Positions 15,024-24,233 of a DNA stretch of 64,000 bases are shown piece after piece. The notes under the pieces were generated by a model. That model ran no database searches, was not told the origin of the DNA, and was given only the letters and a program-made list of their open reading frames with translations. The translations under genes and the position numbers were made by a program. Within the stretch, counting starts at the first letter, position 1. Each line of letters starts with the position of its first letter. The stretch lies in NCBI RefSeq assembly GCF_026242045.1, contig NZ_JAPJDO010000026.1, positions 23,697-87,696 on the forward strand. Reading direction: 5' to 3'. Source of the DNA: Mycobacterium pinniadriaticum (GTDB taxonomy: Bacteria > Actinomycetota > Actinomycetes > Mycobacteriales > Mycobacteriaceae).

Positions 15024-16169
15024 ATGACTCTGACGCACAACGAGCAGCGGTCCGCTCCGACCGAACACATGGCGGTGCGGTGCGTCGATTCCGATGTGCA
15101 TCCGGTTCCGCGGCGTGGGGTGCTCCTCGACTACATACCCGAACCCTGGCGCACGAAGTACTTCCTCTCGCACCCGGTCGGTGAACAGATCTACTACGAC
15201 GCCCCCGACTACGCGCATGCCTACGCGATGCGCACCGATACCTTCCCGGACGACGGCGAATTCGCCGGAAGCGACCCTGACCTGGCATTTCGTCAGTTGA
15301 TCATGGATGCGGGCGCCGACATCGCCATCCTGGAGCCGTTGGCTGCCGGTCACCGGATAGCCGACGCGGCGCAGGCCTCGGCCATCGCGACCAACCTCTG
15401 GCTGGACGCGCACTGGCTGGACAGCCGCAACAACTGGCACGAACGCTGGCGCGGATCGATCTCGGTGGCCATCGAGGACCCGGTCGGCGCTGCCCGCGAG
15501 ATCGAGAAGTGGGCCGGCCACCCGTACATGTCCCAGATCCTGATCAAGGCCGAACCCCGGCCCTCATGGGGCGACCCGCAATACGACCCGATCTGGCAGG
15601 CCGCCACCAAACACGACATCACCGTCAGCTGTCATCTGGGCCGCGGCAAGTACGAAACGCTCCCGATCCCACCGGTCGGCTTGCCCAGCTACAACCACGA
15701 TTTCATGGTCAGCTACTCGCTGCTGGCGGCCAACCAGGTGATGAGCCTGGTCTTCGACGGGGTGTTCGACCGCTACCCCACCCTGCGCATCGTGTTCGTC
15801 GAGCACGCCTTCAACTGGATCCTGCCGCTGATGTGGCGGATGGACGCCATCTACGAGGCACGTAAGCCCTGGATGGACATCAAGCGCAAACCGTCCGAGT
15901 ACGTCAAGGACCACATCAAATTCACCACCCAGCCACTGGACTACCCCGAGGACAAGACCGAACTCCTGCGGGCCTTCGAGTGGATGGAATGCGAAAAGAT
16001 CCTGCTGTTCTCCTCCGACTACCCGCACTGGACCTTCGACGACCCACGCTGGCTGGTCAAACACCTACCCGAACACGCCCGCGACGCGGTGATGTGGCGC
16101 AACGGCGTGCAGACCTACAAGCTGCCTACGACGGTTCCGGTGCTGGAGGGACAGACGCGGGTGTTTTGA
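15024..16169 (+). CDS. Amidohydrolase-family (ACMSD-like) metal-dependent hydrolase
   Basis: This 381-residue TIM-barrel protein of the amidohydrolase-2 group has an N-terminal metal site in CVDSDVHPVPRRG (D-x-H form), a second His in TVSCHLGRGKYE, VFVEHAFNWILPLMWRMD, and the final metal Asp in LLFSSDYPHWTFDDP. Members decarboxylate or hydrolyse aromatic and other ring compounds, and the substrate is not predictable here. ATG at 15024 is taken; an ATG at 15013 is out of frame. The last 44 bases overlap the end of the small membrane protein gene on the opposite strand. Confidence 0.85.
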   Translation: MTLTHNEQRSAPTEHMAVRCVDSDVHPVPRRGVLLDYIPEPWRTKYFLSHPVGEQIYYDAPDYAHAYAMRTDTFPDDGEFAGSDPDLAFRQLIMDAGADIAILEPLAAGHRIADAAQASAIATNLWLDAHWLDSRNNWHERWRGSISVAIEDPVGAAREIEKWAGHPYMSQILIKAEPRPSWGDPQYDPIWQAATKHDITVSCHLGRGKYETLPIPPVGLPSYNHDFMVSYSLLAANQVMSLVFDGVFDRYPTLRIVFVEHAFNWILPLMWRMDAIYEARKPWMDIKRKPSEYVKDHIKFTTQPLDYPEDKTELLRAFEWMECEKILLFSSDYPHWTFDDPRWLVKHLPEHARDAVMWRNGVQTYKLPTTVPVLEGQTRVF

Positions 16170-16416
16170 GCACGGGAACGGCACGGGCGCGCCTGGCCCG
16201 AACCAGACCCGCCACGCCCAGAACCGCCAGCACCCCGGCCGCGGTGATCAACACCCAGGTCAACAGCATCATCGGGGGGTCGTAGACGACCGACGTCGTC
16301 GTCGGCTGACCGTCGGCGACCGGCGCCACGAACACCAGGTCGCGCGATTGCAGGCCGGTGATCACGCCGCCGACCAGTGCCGGCACGGCCAGCATCAGCT
16401 GGATGAAATGCCTCAC
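16126..16416 (-). CDS. Small two-segment membrane protein
   Basis: This 96-residue protein has hydrophobic segments near residues 5-21 and 48-70, an extracytoplasmic loop (LQSRDLVFVAPVADGQP) between them and a Pro-rich tail. No family is recognised. The ATG overlaps the stop of the DUF3093-like gene upstream by 4 bases, so it ends the hemACDB-membrane protein operon. Its 3' end overlaps the amidohydrolase gene tail-to-tail by 44 bases. Confidence 0.7.
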   Translation of the reverse strand: MRHFIQLMLAVPALVGGVITGLQSRDLVFVAPVADGQPTTTSVVYDPPMMLLTWVLITAAGVLAVLGVAGLVRARRARAVPVLKTPASVPPAPEPS

Positions 16417-16919
16417 CGAGCGCTCGCCGTCCGGCCCTCGACCAGGTCGGTGAGCGCGGTGCGCAAGCCCCGATGGTTACGCGCCCAGGCCTGCGCGGTC
16501 CGCTTGCCACTGAGCTCGACGCCGATTGCGGTACGACCGCGGGGCACTCCCGACAATTCGCCCAGCGCCCGCGCCGACTGCCACTTCTCCAAGGGCTCGC
16601 GGGACTTCACCGAGTGCTGCGCCTCCGGGAACACCGCCACGATGGTGCTGATCGGGGTGACCTCGGTGCCCTCCCGCAGGGCATCCCGGGTGAGTTCGAC
16701 GCTGGTGTGGATCCGGGCGGCCTTGACCTGCAGCCCCAGAAATCCCGTCACGAGCACCAGGAAGATCAGCGGTACCACAGGCTGGAAGCCCACCCCGCCC
16801 TTGATCTGAATCAGCAACATCGCGATCGCCGACACCGGGCCGGCCAGCAGCCAGTACCAACTGGCGCCGTTTTCGAAGAACAGCCGTTCGGGCTGCTCGG
16901 GCAGCTCGTCGTCAGGCAT
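16413..16919 (-). CDS. DUF3093-like membrane protein
   Basis: This 168-residue protein has two hydrophobic segments (about 23-40 and 46-63) followed by a soluble domain with a basic C-terminus. The arrangement of FFENGASWYWLLAGP, then paired helices and GRTAIGVELSGKRTAQAWARN resembles DUF3093 proteins of actinobacteria. Function is unknown. It overlaps the neighbouring membrane protein genes by 8 bases upstream and 4 downstream and belongs to the tail of the heme operon. Confidence 0.65.
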   Translation of the reverse strand: MPDDELPEQPERLFFENGASWYWLLAGPVSAIAMLLIQIKGGVGFQPVVPLIFLVLVTGFLGLQVKAARIHTSVELTRDALREGTEVTPISTIVAVFPEAQHSVKSREPLEKWQSARALGELSGVPRGRTAIGVELSGKRTAQAWARNHRGLRTALTDLVEGRTASAR

Positions 16920-17307
16920 CGGACTCCGGCGAATCGGGCGGCAGGTACCACTGCTGCGCCGACGGCCGCATCACCAGAACCCCGGCGACCATCAGCAAGA
17001 CCAGCACGAACAGCCACACCACACCGCTGGTCAGCACCGCGAACAAGGCCAACGCCACAGTGAGCGCGAGCGACAGCGCGACGGCAGCGCGACGGAACCG
17101 GGTGTCGCCGTTGCGGGCCCGGCCGGCCAGGAAGCTCAACAGCGCGCCGCTGAGAATCCACAGCACGCCGGCGCCCCGGAAGACGACCGGCACGTGGGCC
17201 TGCGAGAACACCAGGAGCAGGCCACCCATGATCAGCAGGATTGCCGCCGCCAGCCAGCACCAGAAGGCGATCGAGACGACACGGGGCCTGGGTTGGGATG
17301 CGGACAT
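16912..17307 (-). CDS. Four-helix integral membrane protein of the hem operon tail
   Basis: This 131-residue protein has four predicted membrane segments (about 11-33, 42-60, 71-93 and 94-112) and a polar C-terminus ending PPDSPESDA. No catalytic motifs are seen and the function is unknown. It lies 20 bases after the next small membrane protein gene and overlaps the DUF3093-like gene by 8 bases. The placement corresponds to M. tuberculosis Rv0514 as I recall it. Confidence 0.7.
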   Translation of the reverse strand: MSASQPRPRVVSIAFWCWLAAAILLIMGGLLLVFSQAHVPVVFRGAGVLWILSGALLSFLAGRARNGDTRFRRAAVALSLALTVALALFAVLTSGVVWLFVLVLLMVAGVLVMRPSAQQWYLPPDSPESDA

Positions 17308-17327
17308 GGTCGGGCCAGCCTATCGGT

Positions 17328-17750
17328 TCACTTGGTGAAGAACCCTTGGGCGTCCTGCCGGTGCAACAGAAAGATGCCGCCCATGATCAGCACCGACCCG
17401 ACGATGCCGGTGACCGCGAAGATCACCGCCTGCACGGTCTCCCGCTCGGTGCTGAACAAACTGGCCGCCGTGTATACCACGGTCGCCACCCCACCGCCGG
17501 TCAGCAACGTGCGGGTCCAGCGGTACCCGGACCGCATCAGGAACAGGAACGTGACGACCAGGGCGCCCATCGTCAACGCGGCCAGCACGCTGACACCGAT
17601 CACCATGATCGAAGAGTGCTTGCTCGCGGCGAAGTAGGCGTCCACGAGATAGCCGATCACCATCAACGGCAGGGCGGTCAGCCACAGCCAGAACCCGGTG
17701 TCGACATCGGCTGGACGCGCGGGCGCCCCGGTTGGCGGCTGCTGGGTCAC
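17328..17750 (-). CDS. Integral membrane protein downstream of hemB (Rv0513-like)
   Basis: This 140-residue protein has four predicted membrane segments (about 21-40, 47-69, 77-99 and 106-127) and a short Pro-rich N-terminus. The GTG start (17750) overlaps the hemB stop (GTGA), showing coupling. No enzyme motif is present. Conserved linkage with hemB in mycobacteria suggests a supporting role in the heme pathway or simple co-transcription. Confidence 0.72.
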   Translation of the reverse strand: MTQQPPTGAPARPADVDTGFWLWLTALPLMVIGYLVDAYFAASKHSSIMVIGVSVLAALTMGALVVTFLFLMRSGYRWTRTLLTGGGVATVVYTAASLFSTERETVQAVIFAVTGIVGSVLIMGGIFLLHRQDAQGFFTK

Positions 17751-18736
17751 GCGAGCCAGCCCGCGACGTCGGCCGCCCAATACGTCAGGACGATATCGGC
17801 GCCGGCACGCCGGATGCTGGTCAGCGATTCCAGCGCAGCGGCCCGACCGTCGATCCACCCGTTGGCCGCGGCGGCGCTGATCATCGCGTACTCCCCCGAC
17901 ACCTGGTAGGCGGCCACCGGGACCGGCGAGACGTCGGCGGCCGCGCGCACGACATCCAGGTAGGCCATGGCGGGTTTGACCATGATGATGTCGGCGCCCT
18001 CATCGAGGTCGAGGGCGATCTCGCGGAGAGCTTCCCGGGCGTTGCCGCTGTCCTGCTGATAGGTACGCCGATCACCCTGCAGACTCGAGGCCACCGCCTC
18101 GCGGAACGGGCCGTAGAACGCTGAGGCGAACTTGGCGGCATAGGCCAGGATCAGCACGTCGGTGAACCCCGCCGCGTCCAGTCCGTCGCGGATCGCCGCC
18201 ACCTGGCCGTCCATCATGCCGCTGGGCCCGACCACGCGTGCACCTGATTCCGCTTGAGCCACGGCAAGTTTGACGTACTGAGAATTGGTCGCGTCGTTGT
18301 CGACCCGGCCGCGCGAGTCGAGCACGCCACAGTGTCCGTGATCGGTGAACTCGTCGAGACAGGTGTCGGCCATCAACACGGCGTCATCGCCGAGGTCTTT
18401 GGTCAGGTCGCGCAGGGCGACGTTGAGGACGCCGTCCGGATCCACGCCGCAGGAGCCCATGGCGTCCTTGTCGGTCTCACGGGGCACCCCGAACAACATC
18501 AGCCCGCCGACACCAGCCTTGACGGCCTGCTCCGCCGCGCGCCGCAGCGACTCGCGGGTGTGCTGGTGCACACCCGGCATGGAAGCAATGGGCCGCGATT
18601 CCGATATCCCGTCGGCAACGAACATGGGAAGAACCAGATGTCTGGGCTCCAAGGAGGTTTCGGCCACCATCCGACGCAACGCCGGGGTTGATCGCAGCCG
18701 ACGCGGGCGCTGTCGTGGATAACCGGGCAAGGTCAT
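17747..18736 (-). CDS. hemB: Delta-aminolevulinic acid dehydratase (porphobilinogen synthase) HemB
   Basis: This 329-residue enzyme joins two 5-aminolevulinate molecules into porphobilinogen. The active-site lysines sit in LAYAAKFASAFYGPFR and IIMVKPAMAYLD. The metal region MADTCLDEFTDHGHCGVL keeps cysteines and a His, the zinc-type pattern. The N-terminus RPRRLRSTPALRRMVAET is typical. It follows hemD on the same strand with a 15-base gap and overlaps the next gene by 4 bases. Confidence 0.97.
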   Translation of the reverse strand: MTLPGYPRQRPRRLRSTPALRRMVAETSLEPRHLVLPMFVADGISESRPIASMPGVHQHTRESLRRAAEQAVKAGVGGLMLFGVPRETDKDAMGSCGVDPDGVLNVALRDLTKDLGDDAVLMADTCLDEFTDHGHCGVLDSRGRVDNDATNSQYVKLAVAQAESGARVVGPSGMMDGQVAAIRDGLDAAGFTDVLILAYAAKFASAFYGPFREAVASSLQGDRRTYQQDSGNAREALREIALDLDEGADIIMVKPAMAYLDVVRAAADVSPVPVAAYQVSGEYAMISAAAANGWIDGRAAALESLTSIRRAGADIVLTYWAADVAGWLA

Positions 18737-18751
18737 GCCTTCTGTTCGTCG

Positions 18752-20413
18752 CTAGCGGCGTCGGCTCTTCTTGCGCGGCGGCGGCAATGCACCTTCGGCA
18801 CGCAGCCGCGCGGCATGCTCGGCCAGCGCATCGACCAGCGGACCGACCGCGGCCGTCTCGGGCTGAACATCCACCCGCAAGCCGAACTCGGCCGCCGTCT
18901 CCGCGGTCTTCGGTCCGATGCACGCCACGATCGTGCGGGCGTGCGGCTTGCCGGCGATGCCGACGAGATTGCGAACCGTGGAGCTGGAGGTGAAGCAGAC
19001 CGCGTCGAAACCGCCGGTCTTGATCATCTCGCGGGTCTCCGCCGGCGGCGGTGCCGCGCGCACGGTGCGATACGCGGTGACATCCTCGATCTCCCAGCCA
19101 CGGTCGCGCAGACCTTCGGCCAGCGTCTCGGTGGCGATATCGGCACGCGGCAGCAGCACCCGGTTGACCGGATCGAATATGTCGTCGTACTCCGGGAATT
19201 CGTCGAGCAGCCCCAGCGAGGACTGCTCGCCGGAGGGCACCAGCTCGGGGCTCACGCCGAAGGCGCGCACCCGGTCGGCGGTCGACTCACCCACGCAGGC
19301 GATCTTCACCCCGGAAAACGCCCGGGCGTCGAGCCCGAATTCGCCGAACTTCTCCCACACCGCGCGCACCGCGTTGGTCGAGGTGAACACTACCCATTGA
19401 AAGCGGCCGTCGACCAAACCCTTGACAGCCCTTTCCATCTGGGCCGGGCTGCGCGGCGGCTCGACGGCGATGGTGGGCACCTCGATGGGCAGCGCGCCGT
19501 GGCCGACCAGCCTGTCACTCATCTCGCCGGCCTGATCCTTGGTGCGCGGCACCAGGACGGTCCAGCCGTACAGGGCCCGGCTCTCCCACCAGTTCAGCTT
19601 GGCGCGGTGCGCCACGGTCTTGCCGACGGTGGCCACCAGGGTGCCGGTCAGCGGACCGGCCGGATCGCTGTTGCACGCCAGGGTGGCGCGGTCGGTCAGC
19701 CCCGCCAAGGTGGTCTCGACCGACCGCTGGGCACAGGTGGTGCCGTTCGACGTGACCACGCAGGGGGTGCCCTCGGCCAGGCCGTACTCGATCAGGGTGC
19801 GCGCCGCCTCCGGTAGGTGGGTGGCGTTGGCGGTCAGGATCAGCGGGCCGGGCGCGGCCGCCAGGGCCGCCCAGTCCACCTCGCCGCGCACATCGGCGAC
19901 GGTATGCGCCGACCCCAGCGGCAGGCCGGCATAGGTCGGCACCGCGCTGGTGGCGGGCAGCCCGGGAACGATCTCGAACTCGGCGTGGGCCCGGGCCACC
20001 GCGTTGACCTCGGTGATGACCGAGTCAATCGACAGCGGATCACCGGCGACCAGCCGCACCACGTCGAAGCCCGCCTTGGCCTCGGTGACCAAAGTCTTGG
20101 CCACCTCGGCCGGGTCGCCGAGCGCCGGCCGGATATCCGGGCCGACGGAGACCACCGGAGGGGCGGTTTCGTCGTGTCCGTCCGCGGGACCGCCGTCGCG
20201 TGCCGGGGCGGGGCCGACCGCGGGCGGCAGGTCGGTGCCGACGACACCCAGCACGGCCTGCGGCACGTCCGGGTCGGTGAACACCAGAGCGGCATTGGCC
20301 AAAACGGTACGGGCGCGCGTCGTCAACAGATTGGGGTCACCTGGCCCCGAGCCGACGAACGTGATGCGTCCCGGCTTCGCCTTACGTCCCCGACCGCTCA
20401 CATGCCCAGTCAT
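18752..20413 (-). CDS. hemD: Uroporphyrinogen-III methyltransferase/synthase fusion (CobA-HemD)
   Basis: This 553-residue two-domain protein has an N-terminal SAM-dependent uroporphyrinogen-III C-methyltransferase-like domain (FVGSGPGDPNLLTTRA, then LVAGDPLSIDS and PGLPATSAVPTYAGLPLG). The C-terminal domain is a uroporphyrinogen-III synthase, from about residue 270 (VLVPRTKDQAGEMSDRL; VVFTSTNAVRAVWEKF; VCFTSSSTVRNL). The second domain closes hydroxymethylbilane to the asymmetric ring. The first would divert the product to siroheme and cobalamin. In this protein several methyltransferase positions look relaxed and an insert of about 35 residues (DGGPADGHDE area) separates the motifs, so methyltransferase activity is uncertain. 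It lies 4 bases after hemC. Confidence 0.92.
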   Translation of the reverse strand: MTGHVSGRGRKAKPGRITFVGSGPGDPNLLTTRARTVLANAALVFTDPDVPQAVLGVVGTDLPPAVGPAPARDGGPADGHDETAPPVVSVGPDIRPALGDPAEVAKTLVTEAKAGFDVVRLVAGDPLSIDSVITEVNAVARAHAEFEIVPGLPATSAVPTYAGLPLGSAHTVADVRGEVDWAALAAAPGPLILTANATHLPEAARTLIEYGLAEGTPCVVTSNGTTCAQRSVETTLAGLTDRATLACNSDPAGPLTGTLVATVGKTVAHRAKLNWWESRALYGWTVLVPRTKDQAGEMSDRLVGHGALPIEVPTIAVEPPRSPAQMERAVKGLVDGRFQWVVFTSTNAVRAVWEKFGEFGLDARAFSGVKIACVGESTADRVRAFGVSPELVPSGEQSSLGLLDEFPEYDDIFDPVNRVLLPRADIATETLAEGLRDRGWEIEDVTAYRTVRAAPPPAETREMIKTGGFDAVCFTSSSTVRNLVGIAGKPHARTIVACIGPKTAETAAEFGLRVDVQPETAAVGPLVDALAEHAARLRAEGALPPPRKKSRRR

Positions 20414-20417
20414 CGCT

Positions 20418-21377
20418 TCACTCCCGCTCTACTCCGCCTTCTTGTCCTTGCGGAGTCTGTGCCGACATGACCTCGCGCGCGCCGAGCTCGAACAACTCCG
20501 CGGCCACCGAGAGCCCCAGCTCTGCGGACCGGCCGGGTGATCCGATACCGGACGCGCGGATCACGTCGGATCCGTCTGCTGCCGCCACACATGCGCGCAG
20601 TGACAACTCGTCGAAGACGCGGCCGTCGTCATCGATGGACTCGACCACTTCGGCGATCGCGCCCACCGGTGCGGAACAACCCGCCTCCAGTTCGGCCAGC
20701 AGGACTCGCTCGGCGGTGACCGCGGCGCGGGTGTCGGGATCGTCCAACTCTCCCAACAGCGCCGCGAGCTCGGTGTCGCCGGCGCGGCACTCGACCGCGA
20801 GCGCACCTTGAGCCGGCGCTGGCAACATCTGCACCGGCTCCAGCGTCTCGGTGACATCGCCGAGTCGTCCGAGACGGGCCAGGCCCGCCCGGGCAACCAC
20901 GATGGCGTCGAGATCACCGCTGCTTACCCTGTTCAACCTGGTATCTAGGTTGCCTCTTAGGGGGCGGATTTCCAAACCGAGACCCAGTGCTCTAAGCTGT
21001 GCGGCCCGCCGCACGGAGCTCGTGCCGATCACCGACCCCGCCGGCAACTCCCCCAGCACCATCCCGTCGCGCGCGACCAGGGCGTCGCGGGCGTCCTCCC
21101 GGCGCGGGACCGCGGCGATCACGAAGCGCTCGTCGGGAGCCGTCGGCAAATCCTTGTACGAGTGCACCGCCATATCGACGCGGCCGTCGCCGATGGCTTC
21201 GCGCAGCGCGGCGGTGAACACCCCCACCCCGATCTCGGCGACCGGCTTGTCCGACCGATCACCCTCGGTGCTGATGATGACCAGTTCCGCGCGATGCCCG
21301 CGCTCGATGAGTTGGTCCCTGATGCTCCCGGCCTGCGTTGTCGCCAGCAGGCTGCCCCTGGTACCGATCCGGATCAC
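20418..21377 (-). CDS. hemC: Porphobilinogen deaminase (hydroxymethylbilane synthase) HemC
   Basis: HemC strings four porphobilinogens into hydroxymethylbilane. The protein shows IRIGTRGSLLATTQA at the start, HSYKDLPTAPD, RRAAQLRALGLGLEIRPLRGN (split: RRAAQLRALG, RPLRGNLDTRLN) and LAELEAGCSAPVGA with the Cys that carries the dipyrromethane cofactor. I chose GTG at 21377 because the family begins at IRIGTRGS. A TTG at 21398, 6 bases after the hemA stop, would add seven residues. It lies between hemA and hemD in the heme operon. Confidence 0.96.
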   Translation of the reverse strand: MIRIGTRGSLLATTQAGSIRDQLIERGHRAELVIISTEGDRSDKPVAEIGVGVFTAALREAIGDGRVDMAVHSYKDLPTAPDERFVIAAVPRREDARDALVARDGMVLGELPAGSVIGTSSVRRAAQLRALGLGLEIRPLRGNLDTRLNRVSSGDLDAIVVARAGLARLGRLGDVTETLEPVQMLPAPAQGALAVECRAGDTELAALLGELDDPDTRAAVTAERVLLAELEAGCSAPVGAIAEVVESIDDDGRVFDELSLRACVAAADGSDVIRASGIGSPGRSAELGLSVAAELFELGAREVMSAQTPQGQEGGVERE

Positions 21378-21403
21378 GGCGTCTTTGCTGCCGGCCAACC
21401 GCG

Positions 21404-22771
21404 CTACCCGGTACCGTCGGTTCGGCCCTGATCGAATTCCGTTGCCCGCAGAGGCAATTCACCTGCGGCAAGGGCGTCGACGGCCTGTGGATCGAGTTCG
21501 AAGAGTTCCCGCAACGCCTCGGCGTAGCTGTCCCCACCGGGAGCGCTGGCCAGCTGCTTGACCCGTACCGTCGGGGCGTGCAGCAGCTTGTCGACCACCC
21601 GGCGGACGGTGCGGGCAACCTCGTCGCGCTGGGCGTTGTCCAAGCCCGGCAGCCGGTTGTCCAGCCGCAACAGCTCAGCCTCGACGACGTCGGCGGCGCG
21701 CTGGCGAAGCGCGGTGACGGTCGGCGTGACCTCGGACATCCGCTGGCCGGTCAGGTAACTGGCAACTTCGGCGGCGACGATCTGGCGGGCGGCTTCGGCG
21801 TCGGTGGCCGCGGCCCGGGCGGAGGGCTCCCGCTGCACCCGATCCATATCGATGACCGAGACACCGGGCAGTCCGGCAACGGCGGGGTCGACGTCGCGGG
21901 GCATACCGAGGTCGCAGAACACCAGCTCATCGGCGGTCTCGTCACGGCGGGTACTGGCCAGTGCGTGATGCACGTCGGCGAGCGACACCACCGGGCGGAC
22001 CGCGCCGGTGCAGCTGACCACCACATTGGCGGCGGCCAGCGCGGCCGGCAACTCCTCCAGGGTCAGCGCCCGCGCGGTGGCTCCTTGCTGGCGGATGTTC
22101 TCGGCCAGCCGCTGCGCGCGGGGCAGGGAGCGATTGACGACGTCGATATGGGTGATCCCGGCCCGCAGCAGATGCGCGACCGACAGCCCACCCATCGATC
22201 CGGCACCGACGACGGTCGCGTTGCGCCCAGCCAGGCCGGTCAGTCGAGTCCCGGCGATGTCGAGAGCCACCGACACCACGCTGGCACCGGCGGCGTCGAT
22301 CGCCGTCTCGGAATGCACGCGCTTACCCACCGACAGGGCACGCTGAGCCAGGTCGTGCAGGACGCGGCCGACGGTCTTGTTCGTCTCGGCGTTGGCATAC
22401 GCGCGGCGGACCTGGCCGAGTACCTGCTGCTCGCCGATCACCGCGCTGTCCAGGCCGCTGGCGACGGCGAAGAGATGCTCGACGGCCGCCTCGCTGTAGC
22501 GGACGTAGGCGTACTTGGTCAGATCGCCCATCGACATCCCGGAGTGGTCGGCCAATACCTGGCCGATCGCCGACAGGCCGCCGTGGAAGGCGTCGACCAC
22601 CGCGTACACCTCGACCCGGTTGCAGGTCGAGAGCACCATCGCCTCGGTCACCAGCGGCGACTGCAGCACCTGATCGATGATCTTGACCTGGTCGGAATCA
22701 TCGGTCGACAACTGTTCGAGAACCGATACCGGAGCGCTGCGATGCGACACCCCGAAGAGCAGCACGCTCAC
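21404..22771 (-). CDS. hemA: Glutamyl-tRNA reductase HemA
   Basis: This 455-residue enzyme reduces glutamyl-tRNA(Glu) to glutamate-1-semialdehyde, the committed step of C5 tetrapyrrole synthesis and substrate source for HemL at 2694-4013. The nucleophile Cys50 lies in MVLSTCNRVEVYAV. The NADPH domain has VVGAGSMGGLSVAHL, and the C-terminal dimerisation helix is in place. It starts at GTG 22771 and leads hemC, hemD and hemB on the same strand. The upstream 107-base gap separates it from a glutaredoxin-like gene. Confidence 0.97.
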   Translation of the reverse strand: MSVLLFGVSHRSAPVSVLEQLSTDDSDQVKIIDQVLQSPLVTEAMVLSTCNRVEVYAVVDAFHGGLSAIGQVLADHSGMSMGDLTKYAYVRYSEAAVEHLFAVASGLDSAVIGEQQVLGQVRRAYANAETNKTVGRVLHDLAQRALSVGKRVHSETAIDAAGASVVSVALDIAGTRLTGLAGRNATVVGAGSMGGLSVAHLLRAGITHIDVVNRSLPRAQRLAENIRQQGATARALTLEELPAALAAANVVVSCTGAVRPVVSLADVHHALASTRRDETADELVFCDLGMPRDVDPAVAGLPGVSVIDMDRVQREPSARAAATDAEAARQIVAAEVASYLTGQRMSEVTPTVTALRQRAADVVEAELLRLDNRLPGLDNAQRDEVARTVRRVVDKLLHAPTVRVKQLASAPGGDSYAEALRELFELDPQAVDALAAGELPLRATEFDQGRTDGTG

Positions 22772-22878
22772 GGCACGATCACCTGGCCCGCTCCCTTGCT
22801 GTCACGGAATGCTCCGTTAGTGAAACTTACTTCCACGGTAAACGCTGCGCAGGCGGCTGGCCAAATTCCAGAGGTGAT

Positions 22879-23163
22879 TCACACTTCGTCATCGACGACC
22901 GGACGGCCGGGTGCGAGATCGGCTCGTAACCGTTCGGCGTCGACATCCCAGTAACTGTGCTCGCGCCCGTCGAGGAGGACAACCGGTAGGCGGTCGCCGA
23001 ATTCGGCGCGCAACGTGCTGTCACCGGCGGAGGCCGCCGCATCGACGTCGGTCACGGACAACTCGAATCCGAGCTCGGCGGCCAGCTCCACGAGCCGGTC
23101 ATGGACCTGCCGGCAGATGGTGCACCCGGCCCGGGTCAGCAACTCGACGTGTGCGCGGCTCAT
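22879..23163 (-). CDS. Glutaredoxin-like protein
   Basis: This 94-residue thioredoxin-fold protein has the redox motif RAGCTICRQVH (Cys14 and Cys17) and the cis-Pro region DRLPVVLLDGREHSYWDVD. Such proteins reduce disulfides, in mycobacteria probably linked to mycothiol or thioredoxin. ATG at 23163 gives the standard family length. It precedes hemA on the same strand, as in M. tuberculosis (Rv0508 as I recall it). It is divergent from the HAD phosphatase gene, with 30 bases between starts. Confidence 0.88.
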   Translation of the reverse strand: MSRAHVELLTRAGCTICRQVHDRLVELAAELGFELSVTDVDAAASAGDSTLRAEFGDRLPVVLLDGREHSYWDVDAERLRADLAPGRPVVDDEV

Positions 23164-23181
23164 CCGACCCAGTGTCGCAGT

Positions 23182-23193
23182 TAGGGTTGACCC
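23182..23193 (+). promoter_or_regulatory. Leaderless promoter of the HAD phosphatase gene
   Basis: TAGGGT (23182-23187) followed by 6 nt and then the ATG at 23194 fits a leaderless start. Confidence 0.5.
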
Positions 23194-24132
23194 ATGAGTT
23201 CCGGGGACCACGATCAGGAGCTCGCAGGGGACGCCAGCGCCGAGCGGGCCCTCGACGAGTTGGTCGCCGAGCAGGCCAGCGCCGTGGCACGCGACGCCAG
23301 CATCGCCGCGCGGCGCGATCCGGAGCCGCAGCCCGCCGAGCCGGCGGCACCGCCGCCCGCCGACCTCACCGCGGCGGCGTTCTTCGACGTCGACAACACG
23401 CTGGTGCAGGGGTCCTCGCTGGTGCACTTCGGGCGCGGCCTGGCCGCCCGCAAGTACTTCACGTACGCCGACATGTGGAAGTTCGTCTACGCCCAGGCGA
23501 AGTTCCAGCTGACCGGGCGGGAGAACAGCGACGACGTGGCCGAGGGTCGTCGCAAGGCGCTGGCCTTCATCGAGGGTCGCTCGACCGCCGAGTTGATCGC
23601 GGTCGGCGAGGAGATCTACGACGACATCATCGCCGACAAGATCTGGCCCGGAACCCGGGCGCTGGCGCAGATGCACCTCGACGCCGGCCAGCAGGTGTGG
23701 CTGGTCACCGCGACGCCCTACGAGCTGGCCAGCACGATCGCCCGCCGGCTGGGCTTCACCGGTGCGCTGGGGACGATTGCGGAGTCCGAGGACGGGGTTT
23801 TCACCGGCCGGCTGGTGGGCGACATCCTGCACGGCGTCGGCAAGGCCCATGCGGTACGGCAGTTGGCCATCCGCGAGGGGCTCAACCTCAAGCGCTGCAC
23901 CGCCTATTCCGACAGCTACAACGACGTGCCCATGCTGTCTCTGGTCGGGACGGCGGTCGCCATCAACCCGGATGCCGACCTGCGCGAGTTGGCTCGCGAA
24001 CGCGGCTGGGAGATCCGGGATTTCCGGACCGCGCGCAAGGCGGCCCGGATCGGGGTGCCCTCAGCGCTGGCGCTCGGGGCGATCGGCGGGGCGCTCGCCG
24101 CAGCCGTGTCGCGGCGACACGAACACCACTAA
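23194..24132 (+). CDS. HAD-superfamily (IB, SerB-like) phosphatase
   Basis: This 312-residue protein has a 55-residue low-complexity acidic/Pro-rich lead and then a HAD-IB core. Motif I is FFDVDNTLVQGSS (nucleophile and acid Asp), motif II VWLVTATPYELA, and motif III/IV AYSDSYNDVPMLSLVG. The C-terminal segment ALALGAIGGALAAAV is hydrophobic and may touch the membrane. The family includes phosphoserine and lysophospholipid phosphatases. M. tuberculosis Rv0505c, named serB1, is at the same place, though true phosphoserine specificity is unproven. Confidence 0.88.
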   Translation: MSSGDHDQELAGDASAERALDELVAEQASAVARDASIAARRDPEPQPAEPAAPPPADLTAAAFFDVDNTLVQGSSLVHFGRGLAARKYFTYADMWKFVYAQAKFQLTGRENSDDVAEGRRKALAFIEGRSTAELIAVGEEIYDDIIADKIWPGTRALAQMHLDAGQQVWLVTATPYELASTIARRLGFTGALGTIAESEDGVFTGRLVGDILHGVGKAHAVRQLAIREGLNLKRCTAYSDSYNDVPMLSLVGTAVAINPDADLRELARERGWEIRDFRTARKAARIGVPSALALGAIGGALAAAVSRRHEHH

Positions 24133-24233
24133 GGGGTTTGAGACCGCACTCTTCAGCGATGATTCGGCCCGATCGTCGCTCTGAACGCGGCCTCAACGCG
24201 GCTCACCCCCGCAATCACGCGCAACGCCGCTGA

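Noticed and set aside
18815..19816. Long plus-strand frames opposite hemD and others like it opposite conserved genes
   Set aside because: They follow the third-position GC of the real genes on the other strand and encode no known domain.
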